Source: Pseudomonadota bacterium (GTDB lineage: Bacteria > Pseudomonadota > Alphaproteobacteria > Rhodospirillales > Magnetospirillaceae). From it: a stretch of DNA of 64,000 nt. Positions within the stretch are counted from its first letter, which is position 1. Each line of letters opens with the position of its first letter. A model generated the notes under the pieces. That model had not been told where the DNA came from. It was given only the letters and a program-made list of their open reading frames with translations, and did no database searches. The stretch is taken from contig JAJZVW010000005.1 of the NCBI GenBank assembly GCA_021847015.1, positions 106,546-170,545 of the forward strand, given 5' to 3'. The position numbers were made by a program, and so were the translations under genes. Positions 55,820 through 64,000 of the stretch are shown here, one piece after another.

Positions 55820-57504
55820 TGCTGGAGGATCGACAGGGTGTTGCTCCATGCCCAGTAGATCACCAGCCCCGCGGCGAACCGGCCCAGCAGGAAGGTGAAG
55901 ACGATCGGCAGAAACTGGAACATCTTGGCCTGCACGGGATCGGCCGGCTGCGGATTGAGCTTCTGTTGCAGCCACATGGTCACGCCCATGATCAACGGCC
56001 AGATGCCGAGGTGCAGGAAGGCGGGGGGGGTGAACGGCAGAAGGCCGAACAGATTGAACACCGTCGTCGGATCGGGTGCCGAAAGGTCGTGGATCCAGCC
56101 GATGAATGGCGCGTGGCGCATTTCGATGGTGACGAACAGCACCTTGTAGAGCGCGAAGAACACCGGGATCTGGATCACCATCGGCAGGCAGCCCGAGGCG
56201 GGATTGACCTTCTCCTGCTTGTAGAGGGCCATCATCTCCTGCTGCATGCGCATCTTGTCGTCCGCGAAGCGTTCCTGCAGGCGCTGGATTTCCGGCTGGA
56301 GCTTTTTCATCTTGCTCATCGCCAGATACGATTTGTTGGCCAGCGGGAACATGGCGAGCTTGATCAGCACCGTCATGGCGAGAATCGCCAGCCCCATGTT
56401 GCCCAGGGCCTGATGCAGCGCGCGCAGCAGGTAGAAGAACGGCTTGGTCAGGAACCAGAACCAGCCGAAATCGATGGCGAGATCGAATTTGGCGATGCCG
56501 TATTTCGCGGCATAGCCGTCCAGCAGGTTGAGAATCTTGGCGCCCGCGAACATGCGGTATTGGGTTTCGGCCGAACCGCCCGGCGGCACCGCGGTGGGCG
56601 TGGTCGCGGTCATATCGACCTGGTAGTGGTCGGTGCCGGTCGTGGTCTGATCGGTGAAGCGGCCGACGGCCTGGGCGTTCTGGTCCGGGATCAGCGCGGT
56701 CAGCCAGTACTTGTCGGTGAACCCGATCCAGCCGCCGGTGGTGTTTTCGCTGATCGCCCGTTCCTTGCGCAGCGTGGTGTATTTAACGTCCTTCAGCGTG
56801 CCGTCCAGCACCCCGAGGGGGCCTTCATGCAGGATGTACGTGCCCGCCGTCTGCGGCGTGCCGACGCGGGCGATGAAGGCGTAGGGGTAGAGGTCGACCG
56901 GCTTGGTGCCGTAATTCTCAACCCGTTGCGAGACGGTGAACATGAATTTGTCGTCCACCGCGTAGGTGCGCACGAAGCGCAAGCCCGCGCCGTTGTCCCA
57001 GGTCAGCGCCACCGGCGTTTCGGTGGTCAGCGTCGCGTCGGGGTGGACGGGCGACCAGATGGCGTCGGGCCCGGGCGTCTTTATGCCCGGCTCGCTCGCG
57101 ACCCATCCGAACTCCGCGTAATAGGGTTCGGGCGAGCCCGGCGGCGACAAGAGGGTGATGTGCGGAGAGTCGGGATTGGGCTCCTCGTGGTAGCCCATCA
57201 GGGTGAGGTCGTCGATGCGGGCCCCGGTCAACGCGATAGAACCGCTCAGGCTCGGCGTGCGGATGGGGATGCGCCGGCTCTGGTCCAGCGCCTCGGCGCG
57301 GGTCTCGGGAGAAGCGGCCGAGGCGGCGGCCGGCGCCGGGGGCTGGCCTGGAACGGCCGTCGGGGTCGTGGGCGCGCCGGGGGTCTCGGTCGTCTGCTGC
57401 GACACGGGGCGATGGCCGGGCAGCCTGGGATAAAGCCATTGGAACCCGAACAGGATCAGGGCCGAGATGGCGATGGCGATTATCAGATTGCGCTGTTCGT
57501 TCAT
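55783..57504 (-). CDS. yidC: Membrane protein insertase YidC
   Basis: A 573-residue Oxa1-family insertase that inserts and folds inner-membrane proteins with or without SecYEG. One N-terminal membrane segment ([15 protein letters not shown]) and a large periplasmic domain (about 55-340) precede the five-helix core with [20 protein letters not shown] and [20 protein letters not shown]. The Arg/Lys-rich end is brief. It overlaps yidD by 4 bp at its start and engB at its end. Confidence 0.97.
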   Translation of the reverse strand: MNEQRNLIIAIAISALILFGFQWLYPRLPGHRPVSQQTTETPGAPTTPTAVPGQPPAPAAASAASPETRAEALDQSRRIPIRTPSLSGSIALTGARIDDLTLMGYHEEPNPDSPHITLLSPPGSPEPYYAEFGWVASEPGIKTPGPDAIWSPVHPDATLTTETPVALTWDNGAGLRFVRTYAVDDKFMFTVSQRVENYGTKPVDLYPYAFIARVGTPQTAGTYILHEGPLGVLDGTLKDVKYTTLRKERAISENTTGGWIGFTDKYWLTALIPDQNAQAVGRFTDQTTTGTDHYQVDMTATTPTAVPPGGSAETQYRMFAGAKILNLLDGYAAKYGIAKFDLAIDFGWFWFLTKPFFYLLRALHQALGNMGLAILAMTVLIKLAMFPLANKSYLAMSKMKKLQPEIQRLQERFADDKMRMQQEMMALYKQEKVNPASGCLPMVIQIPVFFALYKVLFVTIEMRHAPFIGWIHDLSAPDPTTVFNLFGLLPFTPPAFLHLGIWPLIMGVTMWLQQKLNPQPADPVQAKMFQFLPIVFTFLLGRFAAGLVIYWAWSNTLSILQQWVIMKRAGVKT

Positions 57505-57782
57505 GACATCCTATCCGAGTGCCGGCCGGGCGCCGTATCGCCGCCCTTTTTCCTTGGCCCGGGATCGGGGACGGGGTCGTACCCGCCCTCGTTCCAGGGA
57601 TGGCAGCGAAGAATTCGGCGTGCCGCCAGCCAGACGCCCTTGCCCGCCCCGTGCTTGGCGATCGCTTCCATGGCATAGGCCGAACAGGTCGGATGGAAGC
57701 GGCAGCTTGCCGGCAGGACCGGCGAGAGCAGCAATTGGTAGCCGCGGACGAGGCCGCGGAGAAGCGTGCCGGCCGGAGTCAT
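57501..57782 (-). CDS. yidD: Membrane protein insertion efficiency factor YidD
   Basis: A 93-residue amphipathic protein that aids YidC-dependent insertion. It carries the family core [33 protein letters not shown] and [18 protein letters not shown]. It overlaps yidC by 4 bp and rnpA by 4 bp, giving tight coupling in the conserved rpmH-rnpA-yidD-yidC operon. Confidence 0.96.
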   Translation of the reverse strand: MTPAGTLLRGLVRGYQLLLSPVLPASCRFHPTCSAYAMEAIAKHGAGKGVWLAARRILRCHPWNEGGYDPVPDPGPRKKGGDTAPGRHSDRMS

Positions 57783-58186
57783 TCGCTCTCCGTTTCCTTT
57801 CGCACGCCGACGGTGAGGCCATCGCCTTCCTGCCGCAGCGCGCGGACACGTTTTAACGCCGTCCGCAAATCCTGCAAGAGAAGAGAATATGGCCGGGTCA
57901 GCGTTTCGCGCCGGCCGATCACCACGTAGTCGAGTCCGGGAACCGCCGAGGCGGGAAAAACCTCGGCCACCGCAGCCCTCAGCCGCCGCCGGGCGCGATT
58001 GCGCTCCACGGCGTTGCCGACCTTGCGTGAGGTGGTGAAACCGACCCTGAGGGTCGGCGGGCCATCGGCGGCCTGGTTGGCCGCCGCGGCTTGCAGGATC
58101 AACCCCGGCGCCGCCCATTTGCGCCGCGCCGCGGCGACGCGCAGGAAATCCGACCGCTTCAGCAGGCGCGTCGGATGACCGGGCAT
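57779..58186 (-). CDS. rnpA: Ribonuclease P protein component RnpA
   Basis: A 135-residue basic protein subunit of RNase P, which matures tRNA 5' ends with the RNA subunit. Motifs are [11 protein letters not shown] near the start and the RNR region [20 protein letters not shown] (about 55-74). The ATG at 58186 ([14 protein letters not shown]) is preferred over a longer frame that would run into rpmH. It lies 22 bp after rpmH. Confidence 0.94.
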   Translation of the reverse strand: MPGHPTRLLKRSDFLRVAAARRKWAAPGLILQAAAANQAADGPPTLRVGFTTSRKVGNAVERNRARRRLRAAVAEVFPASAVPGLDYVVIGRRETLTRPYSLLLQDLRTALKRVRALRQEGDGLTVGVRKETESE

Positions 58187-58208
58187 TCCTGTTGCCGGAA
58201 AACGCCGC

Positions 58209-58343
58209 TCAGGCGGACAGACGCTTGCGGCCCCGGGCGCGGCGGTTGGCGATGACCTTGCGTCCGCCAACGGTGGCCATGCGGGCGCGGAAGCCGTGGC
58301 GGCGGGCGCGGACGAGCTTGCTCGGCTGGTAGGTGCGCTTCAC
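58209..58343 (-). CDS. rpmH: 50S ribosomal protein bL34
   Basis: A 44-residue, very basic ribosomal protein: [17 protein letters not shown] at the start, [19 protein letters not shown] in the middle and RGRKRLSA at the end. The start codon is GTG (58343), preceded by GGAG on the minus strand. It is first in the operon rpmH-rnpA-yidD-yidC-engB-argB. Length is exactly that of the family. Confidence 0.96.
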   Translation of the reverse strand: MKRTYQPSKLVRARRHGFRARMATVGGRKVIANRRARGRKRLSA

Positions 58344-58447
58344 GGGGATAGACTCCGGTTTGAACTGGGCGTGAAAATCGGAAGGAAGGGCTTATAAGCC
58401 AGGGCGGCAGGGGAGTCAACCGCGGCGGCTCGTGGTATGTTCGGCCG

Positions 58448-59725
58448 ATGACCGCCACGATCGAGACCGATGTCTGCGTTTTGGGTTCCGGGCCCGTGGC
58501 CGCGGCGCTTGCGTCGGGAGCCGCGCAATTGGGCATGCGGACGATGCTGGTGCCCACGCCCGGAGGATTCCGGCCGCAGCGGCCCGTGGTCCTGAAGGCC
58601 CTGGCGGAAGCCGGACGGGTCGCGGCGGCTGTCCGCTCGGCGCCTGGGTTCGGCATTGTTGCCGGCGCGGCCGCCGCCGATTGGGCGGCCGTCAGGCGTC
58701 ATGCCGAGGAAGCGGCGTCGGGCGGGGAGCCGGACGAAAGCCGCGAACGCTTGACCGCGCTGGGCGTGACCGTCGGCGAGGCCCCGGGACGGTTCATCGG
58801 CCCCAGGCACCTCGCCGTTGCCGGCCAGAGCGTCCGCGCGCGCCGCTTCTTCATCGTTCCCGGCCCGGCCGCGATGCCGGCCGAGGATGCGCTGCTCTCC
58901 CTGCCGGAATTGCCCGAGCGGCTGACGGTGGCGGGCGGCGGGCCGACCGCATTCGTCCTGGCGCAGGTGCTGGCGCGGCTGGGCTGTGCCGTGGCCTTGC
59001 GGCCGGCGGGGCCGCCGCTGGAGGGATTCGATCGTGAACTGGCCGCGCTGCTGATGCGCAAGCTGGCGGTGGACGGGGTGGGGCTCGACGACGGGCCGGG
59101 CGTGCGGATCACGGCCGAGGAGGTGTTGCCGGCCGTGGCCGACCTTGGCCTTTCCGAGGCCGGAATCGCCTGGGACGCGCGCATCGGCATCCAGGCCGAC
59201 GGCAGCGGACGCACCGGCAATCCGCGTGTGTGGGCGGCACCTCGGGGCGCCAATCATCCCTCCGCCACGGCCGCCGGCCTGTTGGCCGGGGCGGTGCTGC
59301 GTCTGCCGGCGCGGCTGTCGCCGCCGGTGCGGGTGGCCTTCACCGATCCGGAACTGGTGCAGGTGGGGTTGGACGAAGAGTCCGCGCGGGCGCTGGGCGT
59401 GGCCTTCCGCCTGCTGCGATGGCCGCTGGGCACTATCGAGCAGGCGCGGGCGGAACGCCGGCCGGACGGGGTGGTGAAGGTCGTCATCGATCGCCGCGGC
59501 CGGGTCCTGGGGGTGGGGATTCTGGCCCCCCGCGCCGCGGACATGGCGGTTCCCTGGATCATGGCGGTGCGGAAGCGCCTGCCCGCGGCGGAGGTTGCGG
59601 CCGCCGCGCCCGCGTCGCCGACCTTCGCCGACGCGGGAAGGCTCGCCGCCGCCAGCGCCGTCCTGCCGCTGCTGCTGGGCGGGCGGGCGCAGAGGTGGGC
59701 GCGGCTGATGATGACGTTCGCCTGA
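58448..59725 (+). CDS. Degenerate class I FAD-dependent disulfide oxidoreductase homologue
   Basis: A 425-residue homologue of dihydrolipoamide dehydrogenase or mercuric reductase lacking its catalytic residues. The FAD-binding start VCVLGSGPVAAALASG is present. The redox-active CxxxxC region reads GGFRPQRPVVLKAL, with no cysteines. An NAD-binding AGGGPTAFVLAQVLARLG and a dimerisation domain with FTDPELVQVGLDEESA are recognisable, but the catalytic HPT motif near the C-terminus is SPT. Disulfide chemistry should be impossible, so another FAD-linked or non-enzymatic role is expected. It is divergent from rpmH. Confidence 0.75.
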   Translation: MTATIETDVCVLGSGPVAAALASGAAQLGMRTMLVPTPGGFRPQRPVVLKALAEAGRVAAAVRSAPGFGIVAGAAAADWAAVRRHAEEAASGGEPDESRERLTALGVTVGEAPGRFIGPRHLAVAGQSVRARRFFIVPGPAAMPAEDALLSLPELPERLTVAGGGPTAFVLAQVLARLGCAVALRPAGPPLEGFDRELAALLMRKLAVDGVGLDDGPGVRITAEEVLPAVADLGLSEAGIAWDARIGIQADGSGRTGNPRVWAAPRGANHPSATAAGLLAGAVLRLPARLSPPVRVAFTDPELVQVGLDEESARALGVAFRLLRWPLGTIEQARAERRPDGVVKVVIDRRGRVLGVGILAPRAADMAVPWIMAVRKRLPAAEVAAAAPASPTFADAGRLAAASAVLPLLLGGRAQRWARLMMTFA

Positions 59726-59792
59726 CGGCGGACGCGGCAAGACCCTGTTTCCGTTCCGGCGCCTGTTCCCGGTGGCGCGCAGGCCGGGCTGA

Positions 59793-60998
59793 TCAGTCGA
59801 GCTGCAATGCCATCGCCTTGAGGTAGGCGCTCTCCGGCAGATGGGGGTGGATGGGGTGGTCGGGACCGGCGCCGGCGGTCCTCAGGATACGGCCCGAGCG
59901 GCCGGCGAGAGCCAGGCCGTGCGCCACCTCCTCGGCGAACAATTCGGCCGGCATGTGATGCGAGCACGAGGCGACGAACAGGAAGCCGCCGGGCTCGACC
60001 AGCGCCGCCGCGAGGCGGGTCATCTTCCGGTAGCCCTTGGCTCCGGCGGCGACGTCCTTCTTCGTCTTGACGAAGGCCGGGGGATCGGCGACGACCACCC
60101 CGAATCTCTCCCCGGCCGCCGCCAGACGGGCCATTTCCGCGAAAGCCTCGGCGCGGATGGTCTGCACCCGGACCCCGTTGAGGGCGGCCGAGCGTTCGGC
60201 CAGCGCTAGGGAGTCCGCCGACCGGTCCACGGCGACGACCTCGGCGGCCCCGGCCATCGCCGCCTGGATGGCGAAGCCCCCGGCGTAGGTGTAGAGGTCG
60301 ATCATGCGCCGGCCCTTGGCCAGACGCGCCATGAAGGCGCGGTTGTCGCGCTGGTCGTAGAACCAGCCGGTCTTCTGGCCTTGGGCGATGTCGGCGAGAA
60401 AACGGGCGCCGTTTTCCACCAGTTCCACCGGGCCGGCGGCATCGCCCCTGACCACGCGATGGTATTCGTCCAATCCCTCCAGCCGCCGCACCGGGCTGTC
60501 GTTGCGCAGTACCACGGCGGCCGGAGCCAGGACCGCGTCCAGTGCGGCCAGAAACGGCTCGGTCAGGCGCTCCATGCCCGCGGTGTTGACCTGGACGCTG
60601 ACGACGTCGCCGTAACGGTCGACGATCAGGCCGGGCAAGCCGTCGGCTTCGGAGTGGATCAGGCGGTAGTACGGCTCGCCGAACAGGGCGCCGCGCAGGG
60701 CCAGCGCATGCGACAGGCGGCCGGCCAGGAACGCCTCGTCCACCGTGCAGGCGGGGTCCCGGGACAGCATGCGGGCCGCGATCAGCGAATGGGGATTGAA
60801 GGTCGCCACCCCCAATCCTTCGCCGCCCGCATCCGCCAGCGCGACCAGGCTGCCGGCGGGCAGCGCCTTGGCCTCGGGGGTCATGTCGATTTCGTTGGAG
60901 AAGACCCAGGGATGGCCGGCGCGCAGGCGGCGCGCGCGTCCCTTGAGCAGGCGGACCACGGGAGGGCCCGCGGAGATGGTGGGGGTGGTTCCGGTCAT
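59793..60998 (-). CDS. Class I SAM-dependent rRNA methyltransferase, RlmI-like
   Basis: A 401-residue methyltransferase with an N-terminal PUA-like domain (VRLLKGRARRLRAGHPWVFS) and a C-terminal Rossmann domain. E. coli RlmI methylates C1962 of 23S rRNA. SAM motif I is IDLYTYAGGFAIQAAM (about 233-248), and the catalytic region is DPPAFVKTKKD (about 305-315), followed by ASCSHHM. The start at 60998 is preferred; longer upstream starts run into the cbb3 promoter region. Specificity is inferred from family. Confidence 0.88.
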   Translation of the reverse strand: MTGTTPTISAGPPVVRLLKGRARRLRAGHPWVFSNEIDMTPEAKALPAGSLVALADAGGEGLGVATFNPHSLIAARMLSRDPACTVDEAFLAGRLSHALALRGALFGEPYYRLIHSEADGLPGLIVDRYGDVVSVQVNTAGMERLTEPFLAALDAVLAPAAVVLRNDSPVRRLEGLDEYHRVVRGDAAGPVELVENGARFLADIAQGQKTGWFYDQRDNRAFMARLAKGRRMIDLYTYAGGFAIQAAMAGAAEVVAVDRSADSLALAERSAALNGVRVQTIRAEAFAEMARLAAAGERFGVVVADPPAFVKTKKDVAAGAKGYRKMTRLAAALVEPGGFLFVASCSHHMPAELFAEEVAHGLALAGRSGRILRTAGAGPDHPIHPHLPESAYLKAMALQLD

Positions 60999-61164
60999 GG
61001 CGGGGCAATGTAGAGCAGGCCGCCTGCCCCGGCAATCGCCTCGGCCCGCCCGCTCCTGGACCTTTGTCTCGTCGGCCTGCCACGTCCGTGCAGCCGACAT
61101 GCGAAGGAGCGCAATCCCATCCGAGGTAGGACTATGCGCTGAAAACACATAAATTTTCCCAATT

Positions 61165-61213
61165 TTGATATGGATCAATGGCCCTGCCTTTACCAACCGG
61201 CATAGTGCGCGAC
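61165..61213 (+). promoter_or_regulatory. FNR/FixK-dependent promoter of ccoNOQP
   Basis: TTGAT-ATGG-ATCAA (61165-61178) matches the FNR/FixK box exactly. A -10-like CATAGT lies at 61201-61206, placing a start near 61213, about 41 bases from the box centre as in class II FNR promoters. It indicates induction at low oxygen. The 322-bp region to ccoN holds no gene; the leader is about 108 nt. Confidence 0.82.
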
Positions 61214-61320
61214 ACTCGGTACAGGCACCCGGCCGCCGCGACTCGGGGGTAATGATGTCGCGGTTTTCTTTGGCCAAAGTTCCGAGCAAGACCCTATTTC
61301 GGTCTATCAAGGAGTTCGGC

Positions 61321-62763
61321 ATGAGCACCAACACCGACGCCGCGTATTGCGAAGACGTGGTGAAGAAGTTCGTCCTTGCGGCGACATTCTGGGGCGTCGT
61401 GGGCTTTCTAGTGGGCGACTACATTGCGTGGGAGCTCGCCTTCCCAGCCCTCAACCTCGACCTCGAGTGGACGACCTTCGGGCGCTTGCGCCCCGTCCAC
61501 ACCTCCGCCGTGATTTTCGCTTTCGGCGGCAACGTGCTGATGGCCACTTCCTTCTACGTCGTCCAGCGTACCAGCCGGGCGTCGCTGTTCGGGGGAAGCG
61601 GATTCGGCAATTTCATTTTCTGGGGGTACAACCTTTTCATCGTTCTGGCCGCGCTGTCCTACGTCCTCGGCTACAGCCAGGGGCAGGAATACGCGGAGCC
61701 GGAATGGGCGCTGGACATCTACCTGACGGTGATCTGGGTCGCCTACCTGATCGCCTTCGCCGGCACGCTCATGAAGCGCCGCGAGCCGCACATCTATGTG
61801 GCCAACTGGTTCTTCCTGGCGATGATCCTGACCATCGCCATGCTGCACCTGGGCAACAACCTGGCCATCCCGGTGTCGGCGACCACGCTCAAGAGCTACA
61901 ACATCTTCTCGGGCGTGCAGAACGCCATGGTGCAGTGGTGGTACGGCCATAACGCGGTGGGCTTCTTCCTGACCGCCGGCTTCCTCGGCATCATGTACTA
62001 TTTCGTGCCCAAGCGCGCCGAGCGTCCGGTCTATTCGTACCGGCTGTCGATCGTGCATTTCTGGGCGCTGATCTTCCTCTACATCTGGGCCGGCCCGCAC
62101 CACCTGCACTACACGGCCCTGCCGGATTGGGCGCAGACGCTGGGCATGACCTTCTCGATCATGCTGTGGATGCCGTCCTGGGGCGGCATGATCAACGGCC
62201 TGATGACCCTGTCGGGGGCCTGGGACAAGCTCCGCACCGACCCGGTGATGCGCTTCCTGGTGACCTCGGTGGCCTTCTACGGCATGTCGACCTTCGAAGG
62301 CCCGATGATGTCGATCAAGGCGGTCAACTCGCTGTCCCACTACACCGACTGGACCATCGGCCACGTGCATTCCGGTGCGCTGGGCTGGGTGGCCTTCGTG
62401 TCGTTCGGCGCCCTCTATTATCTGGTGCCGAAGCTGTGGGGCCGCCGCGAGCTTTACTCGCTGAAGCTGGTGGGCGTGCATTTCTGGATCGCCACCATCG
62501 GCATCCTTCTCTACATCACCGCCATGTGGATCTCCGGCATCATGCAGGGCCTGATGTGGCGCGCTTACGACAACCTGGGCTTCCTCCAGTACTCGTTCAT
62601 CGAGACCGTCGAAGCGATGCATCCCTACTACGTGATCCGTGCGACCGGCGGCGTTCTCTTCGTCATCGGTGGTCTCGTGATGGCCTACAACTTCTTCAAG
62701 ACCATCCGGGGCGACGTCGCCGACGAGGAGGTCCTTGCTCCCGCCACCAGTGGCGCCCGCTGA
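61321..62763 (+). CDS. ccoN: cbb3-type cytochrome c oxidase subunit I CcoN
   Basis: A 480-residue catalytic subunit of the high-affinity cbb3 oxidase, with about 12 membrane helices and histidine ligands for the low-spin heme b, high-spin heme b and CuB. Examples are [22 protein letters not shown] (CuB His) and [13 protein letters not shown], with further histidines in the conserved [10 protein letters not shown]. An AAGGAG site precedes the ATG at 61321; an in-frame ATG at 61165 would put the FNR box in the gene and is rejected. It begins ccoNOQP. Confidence 0.97.
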   Translation: MSTNTDAAYCEDVVKKFVLAATFWGVVGFLVGDYIAWELAFPALNLDLEWTTFGRLRPVHTSAVIFAFGGNVLMATSFYVVQRTSRASLFGGSGFGNFIFWGYNLFIVLAALSYVLGYSQGQEYAEPEWALDIYLTVIWVAYLIAFAGTLMKRREPHIYVANWFFLAMILTIAMLHLGNNLAIPVSATTLKSYNIFSGVQNAMVQWWYGHNAVGFFLTAGFLGIMYYFVPKRAERPVYSYRLSIVHFWALIFLYIWAGPHHLHYTALPDWAQTLGMTFSIMLWMPSWGGMINGLMTLSGAWDKLRTDPVMRFLVTSVAFYGMSTFEGPMMSIKAVNSLSHYTDWTIGHVHSGALGWVAFVSFGALYYLVPKLWGRRELYSLKLVGVHFWIATIGILLYITAMWISGIMQGLMWRAYDNLGFLQYSFIETVEAMHPYYVIRATGGVLFVIGGLVMAYNFFKTIRGDVADEEVLAPATSGAR

Positions 62764-62775
62764 GGAGGACGACAC

Positions 62776-63498
62776 ATGTTCCAACACCACAAGGTTCTCG
62801 AAACCAACGTCTTCCTCCTCGCCGTCGGCATCCTTCTCATGGTGATCGTCGGCGGTCTGGTGGAAATCGTCCCCCTGTTCTCGATCGAATCCACGATCGA
62901 GAAGGTGGACGGGGTGCGTCCCTACAGCCCGCTGGAGCTGGAGGGCCGCAACATCTACATCCGCGAGGGCTGCTATCTGTGCCACAGCCAGATGATCCGT
63001 CCGTTCAAGGACGAGGTCGAACGCTACGGCCATTACAGCCTGGCGGCCGAATCCAAGTACGACCACCCGTTCCAGTGGGGGTCGAAGCGCACCGGTCCGG
63101 ACCTCGCCCGCATCGGCGGCAAGTACACCAACGACTGGCACGTCCGTCACCTCATCAATCCGCGCGACGTCGTTCCCGAGTCCGTCATGCCGGGCTACCC
63201 GCATCTCAAGCGGCCGCTCAGGTATGACGACATCGCCGACCACCTGAAGACCTTGCGTTTGGTCGGCGTTCCCTACACCGACGAGGACATCAAGAACGCC
63301 AAGGCCGACCTCGAGGAGCAGGTTCGCTCCGATTCGTCGGACGCGGCGATCGCCAAGCGCTATCCCAAGGCCCGCATGGGCGCCGCGGACGGCAATCCGA
63401 AGACGATCACGGAGCTCGATGCCCTGGTGGCCTATCTCCAGGTACTCGGCACCATGGTCGATTTCACCGCCGTCGACCCTGCGTCGATCCGCAGGTAA
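62776..63498 (+). CDS. ccoO: cbb3-type cytochrome c oxidase subunit II CcoO
   Basis: A 240-residue mono-heme c subunit with an N-terminal membrane anchor ([20 protein letters not shown]) and the heme c site CYLCH (66-70) preceded by NIYIREG. Methionine axial-ligand candidates lie in [11 protein letters not shown]. It is 12 bp after ccoN and 10 bp before ccoQ. Confidence 0.96.
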   Translation: MFQHHKVLETNVFLLAVGILLMVIVGGLVEIVPLFSIESTIEKVDGVRPYSPLELEGRNIYIREGCYLCHSQMIRPFKDEVERYGHYSLAAESKYDHPFQWGSKRTGPDLARIGGKYTNDWHVRHLINPRDVVPESVMPGYPHLKRPLRYDDIADHLKTLRLVGVPYTDEDIKNAKADLEEQVRSDSSDAAIAKRYPKARMGAADGNPKTITELDALVAYLQVLGTMVDFTAVDPASIRR

Positions 63499-63508
63499 AG
63501 GGGGAGCG

Positions 63509-63679
63509 GTGAATCCTGTCATCGACTTCGTCGAGCATGTTCTCCGCCCCCTGTGGGGATTGTGGGTGATGATCCTGTTCCTGGGGATCGTCTTCTGGGC
63601 GTACCGGCCCAAGAACAAGAGCCGGTTCGACTCCTATGGAGACATTCCCTTCAGGGATGACGACGACAAGGAGCGCTGA
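63509..63679 (+). CDS. ccoQ: cbb3-type cytochrome c oxidase subunit CcoQ (FixQ)
   Basis: A 56-residue single-pass protein: N-terminal membrane helix (PLWGLWVMILFLGIVFW) and the charged tail KNKSRFDSYGDIPFRDD typical of CcoQ, an assembly and stability subunit. The start is GTG at 63509 with an AAAGGGGGAG site. It lies 2 bp before ccoP. Confidence 0.9.
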   Translation: MNPVIDFVEHVLRPLWGLWVMILFLGIVFWAYRPKNKSRFDSYGDIPFRDDDDKER

Positions 63680-63681
63680 TT

Positions 63682-64000
63682 ATGGCTTCCATTGAAAAGG
63701 ATGCCGTGTCCGGTCAGATGACGACCGGCCACGAGTGGGACGGCATCAAGGAGCTCAACACTCCTCTGCCGAAATGGTGGGTCTACGTGTTCTGGGTGAC
63801 GGTCATTTGGGCCATCGGCTACTGGGTGGTTTACCCGGCTTGGCCGACGATCGACGGCTACACCCATGGCAGCCTCAACTGGTCGGCCCGGGGCCAGTTG
63901 GAGGAGGAACTTGCGCAGCAGAAGGCCGAACGGTCCAAGTGGCTTGCCAAGATCGACGCGGCGTCGGTCGAGGAGATCGCCAAGGACCAGACTCTGCTGA
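63682..64000 (+). CDS. ccoP: cbb3-type cytochrome c oxidase subunit III CcoP (3' end outside window)
   Basis: The first 106 residues of the di-heme subunit CcoP (FixP). Visible are HEWDGIKELNTPLPKWWVY (about 17-35) and one membrane helix (WVTVIWAIGYWVVYPAW); the two CxxCH heme sites lie beyond the right edge. It is 2 bp after ccoQ, completing the ccoNOQP order. A partial gene, but identification is clear from motif and position. Confidence 0.92.
   Translation, partial: MASIEKDAVSGQMTTGHEWDGIKELNTPLPKWWVYVFWVTVIWAIGYWVVYPAWPTIDGYTHGSLNWSARGQLEEELAQQKAERSKWLAKIDAASVEEIAKDQTLL

Overview
The window looks like chromosomal backbone of a high-GC alphaproteobacterium of the Rhodospirillales, probably Magnetospirillum or a close relative. 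This is inferred from gene content and order (ech-mutM-ubiE-ubiB, hemC-hemD-mic60-hemY, a MucR regulator, a CarD regulator, ornithine-lipid genes, ccoNOQP behind an FNR box), not from a database match. I see no rRNA, tRNA, CRISPR array, prophage, transposase or integrase. Coding density is high, and most long reading frames antisense to the genes listed are GC-bias artefacts.

Layout. 1-4.3 kb: ffh (cut by the left edge), an olsB/acyltransferase lipid pair, a Fur-family regulator, mucR and a TusA-like protein. 4.4-8.0 kb: a GT9 glycosyltransferase, creA and a 529-residue protein I cannot place. 8-13.2 kb: a SUV3-like helicase, htpG and hpf. 13.5-20 kb: a LysR regulator, a methyltransferase, an enoyl-CoA hydratase, mutM, ubiE and ubiB. 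20-23.9 kb: a metallophosphatase-like protein without its metal ligands, carD, fdxA, TerB- and TerC-like genes and a DUF2786 protein. 24-26.6 kb: a small cyclic-nucleotide-domain fragment, a COQ10/RatA protein, thyX and two small exported proteins. 26.6-33.7 kb: cobalamin genes (cobU, cobW, cobN, a PduO-type adenosyltransferase) with lptG between them. 33.8-39.3 kb: etfBA, a 3-hydroxyacyl-CoA dehydrogenase, the B12-dependent ribonucleotide reductase nrdJ and hslR. 39.3-44.4 kb: the hemC-hemD-mic60-hemY operon and divergent tsaD. 44.4-50.6 kb: a TetR/ferritin-like hydrolase pair, ubiD, a GAF/HD-GYP protein and ctaA. 50.7-54.2 kb: a single-chain GltD+PyrK-type flavoprotein. 54.2-58.3 kb: rpmH-rnpA-yidD-yidC-engB-argB. 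58.4-61 kb: a degenerate disulfide-oxidoreductase homologue and an RlmI-like methyltransferase. 61.3-64 kb: ccoNOQP, with ccoP cut by the right edge.

Functional themes. Cobalamin synthesis and adenosylation sit beside the B12-dependent ribonucleotide reductase. Heme (hemC, hemD, hemY, ctaA), ubiquinone (ubiE, ubiB, ubiD, COQ10-like) and cbb3 oxidase genes together point to flexible aerobic and microaerobic respiration. etfBA, the hydroxyacyl-CoA dehydrogenase and the enoyl-CoA hydratase point to fatty-acid or polyhydroxybutyrate metabolism.

The most unusual signal is non-coding. Five copies of a composite palindromic element, bounded by CTAGTG and CACTAG, lie between genes. Their hairpin sequences differ while the pairing is kept. 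In two places the element ends coincide exactly with the TAG stop codons of both convergent neighbours, and in a third the element sits inside the loop of a perfect 14-bp hairpin. This looks like a small mobile or otherwise dispersed element with CTAG target preference. Other notable points are three enzyme homologues with missing catalytic or metal-binding residues (20.0 kb, 58.4 kb and mutM) and the 1168-residue NfnAB-like fusion.
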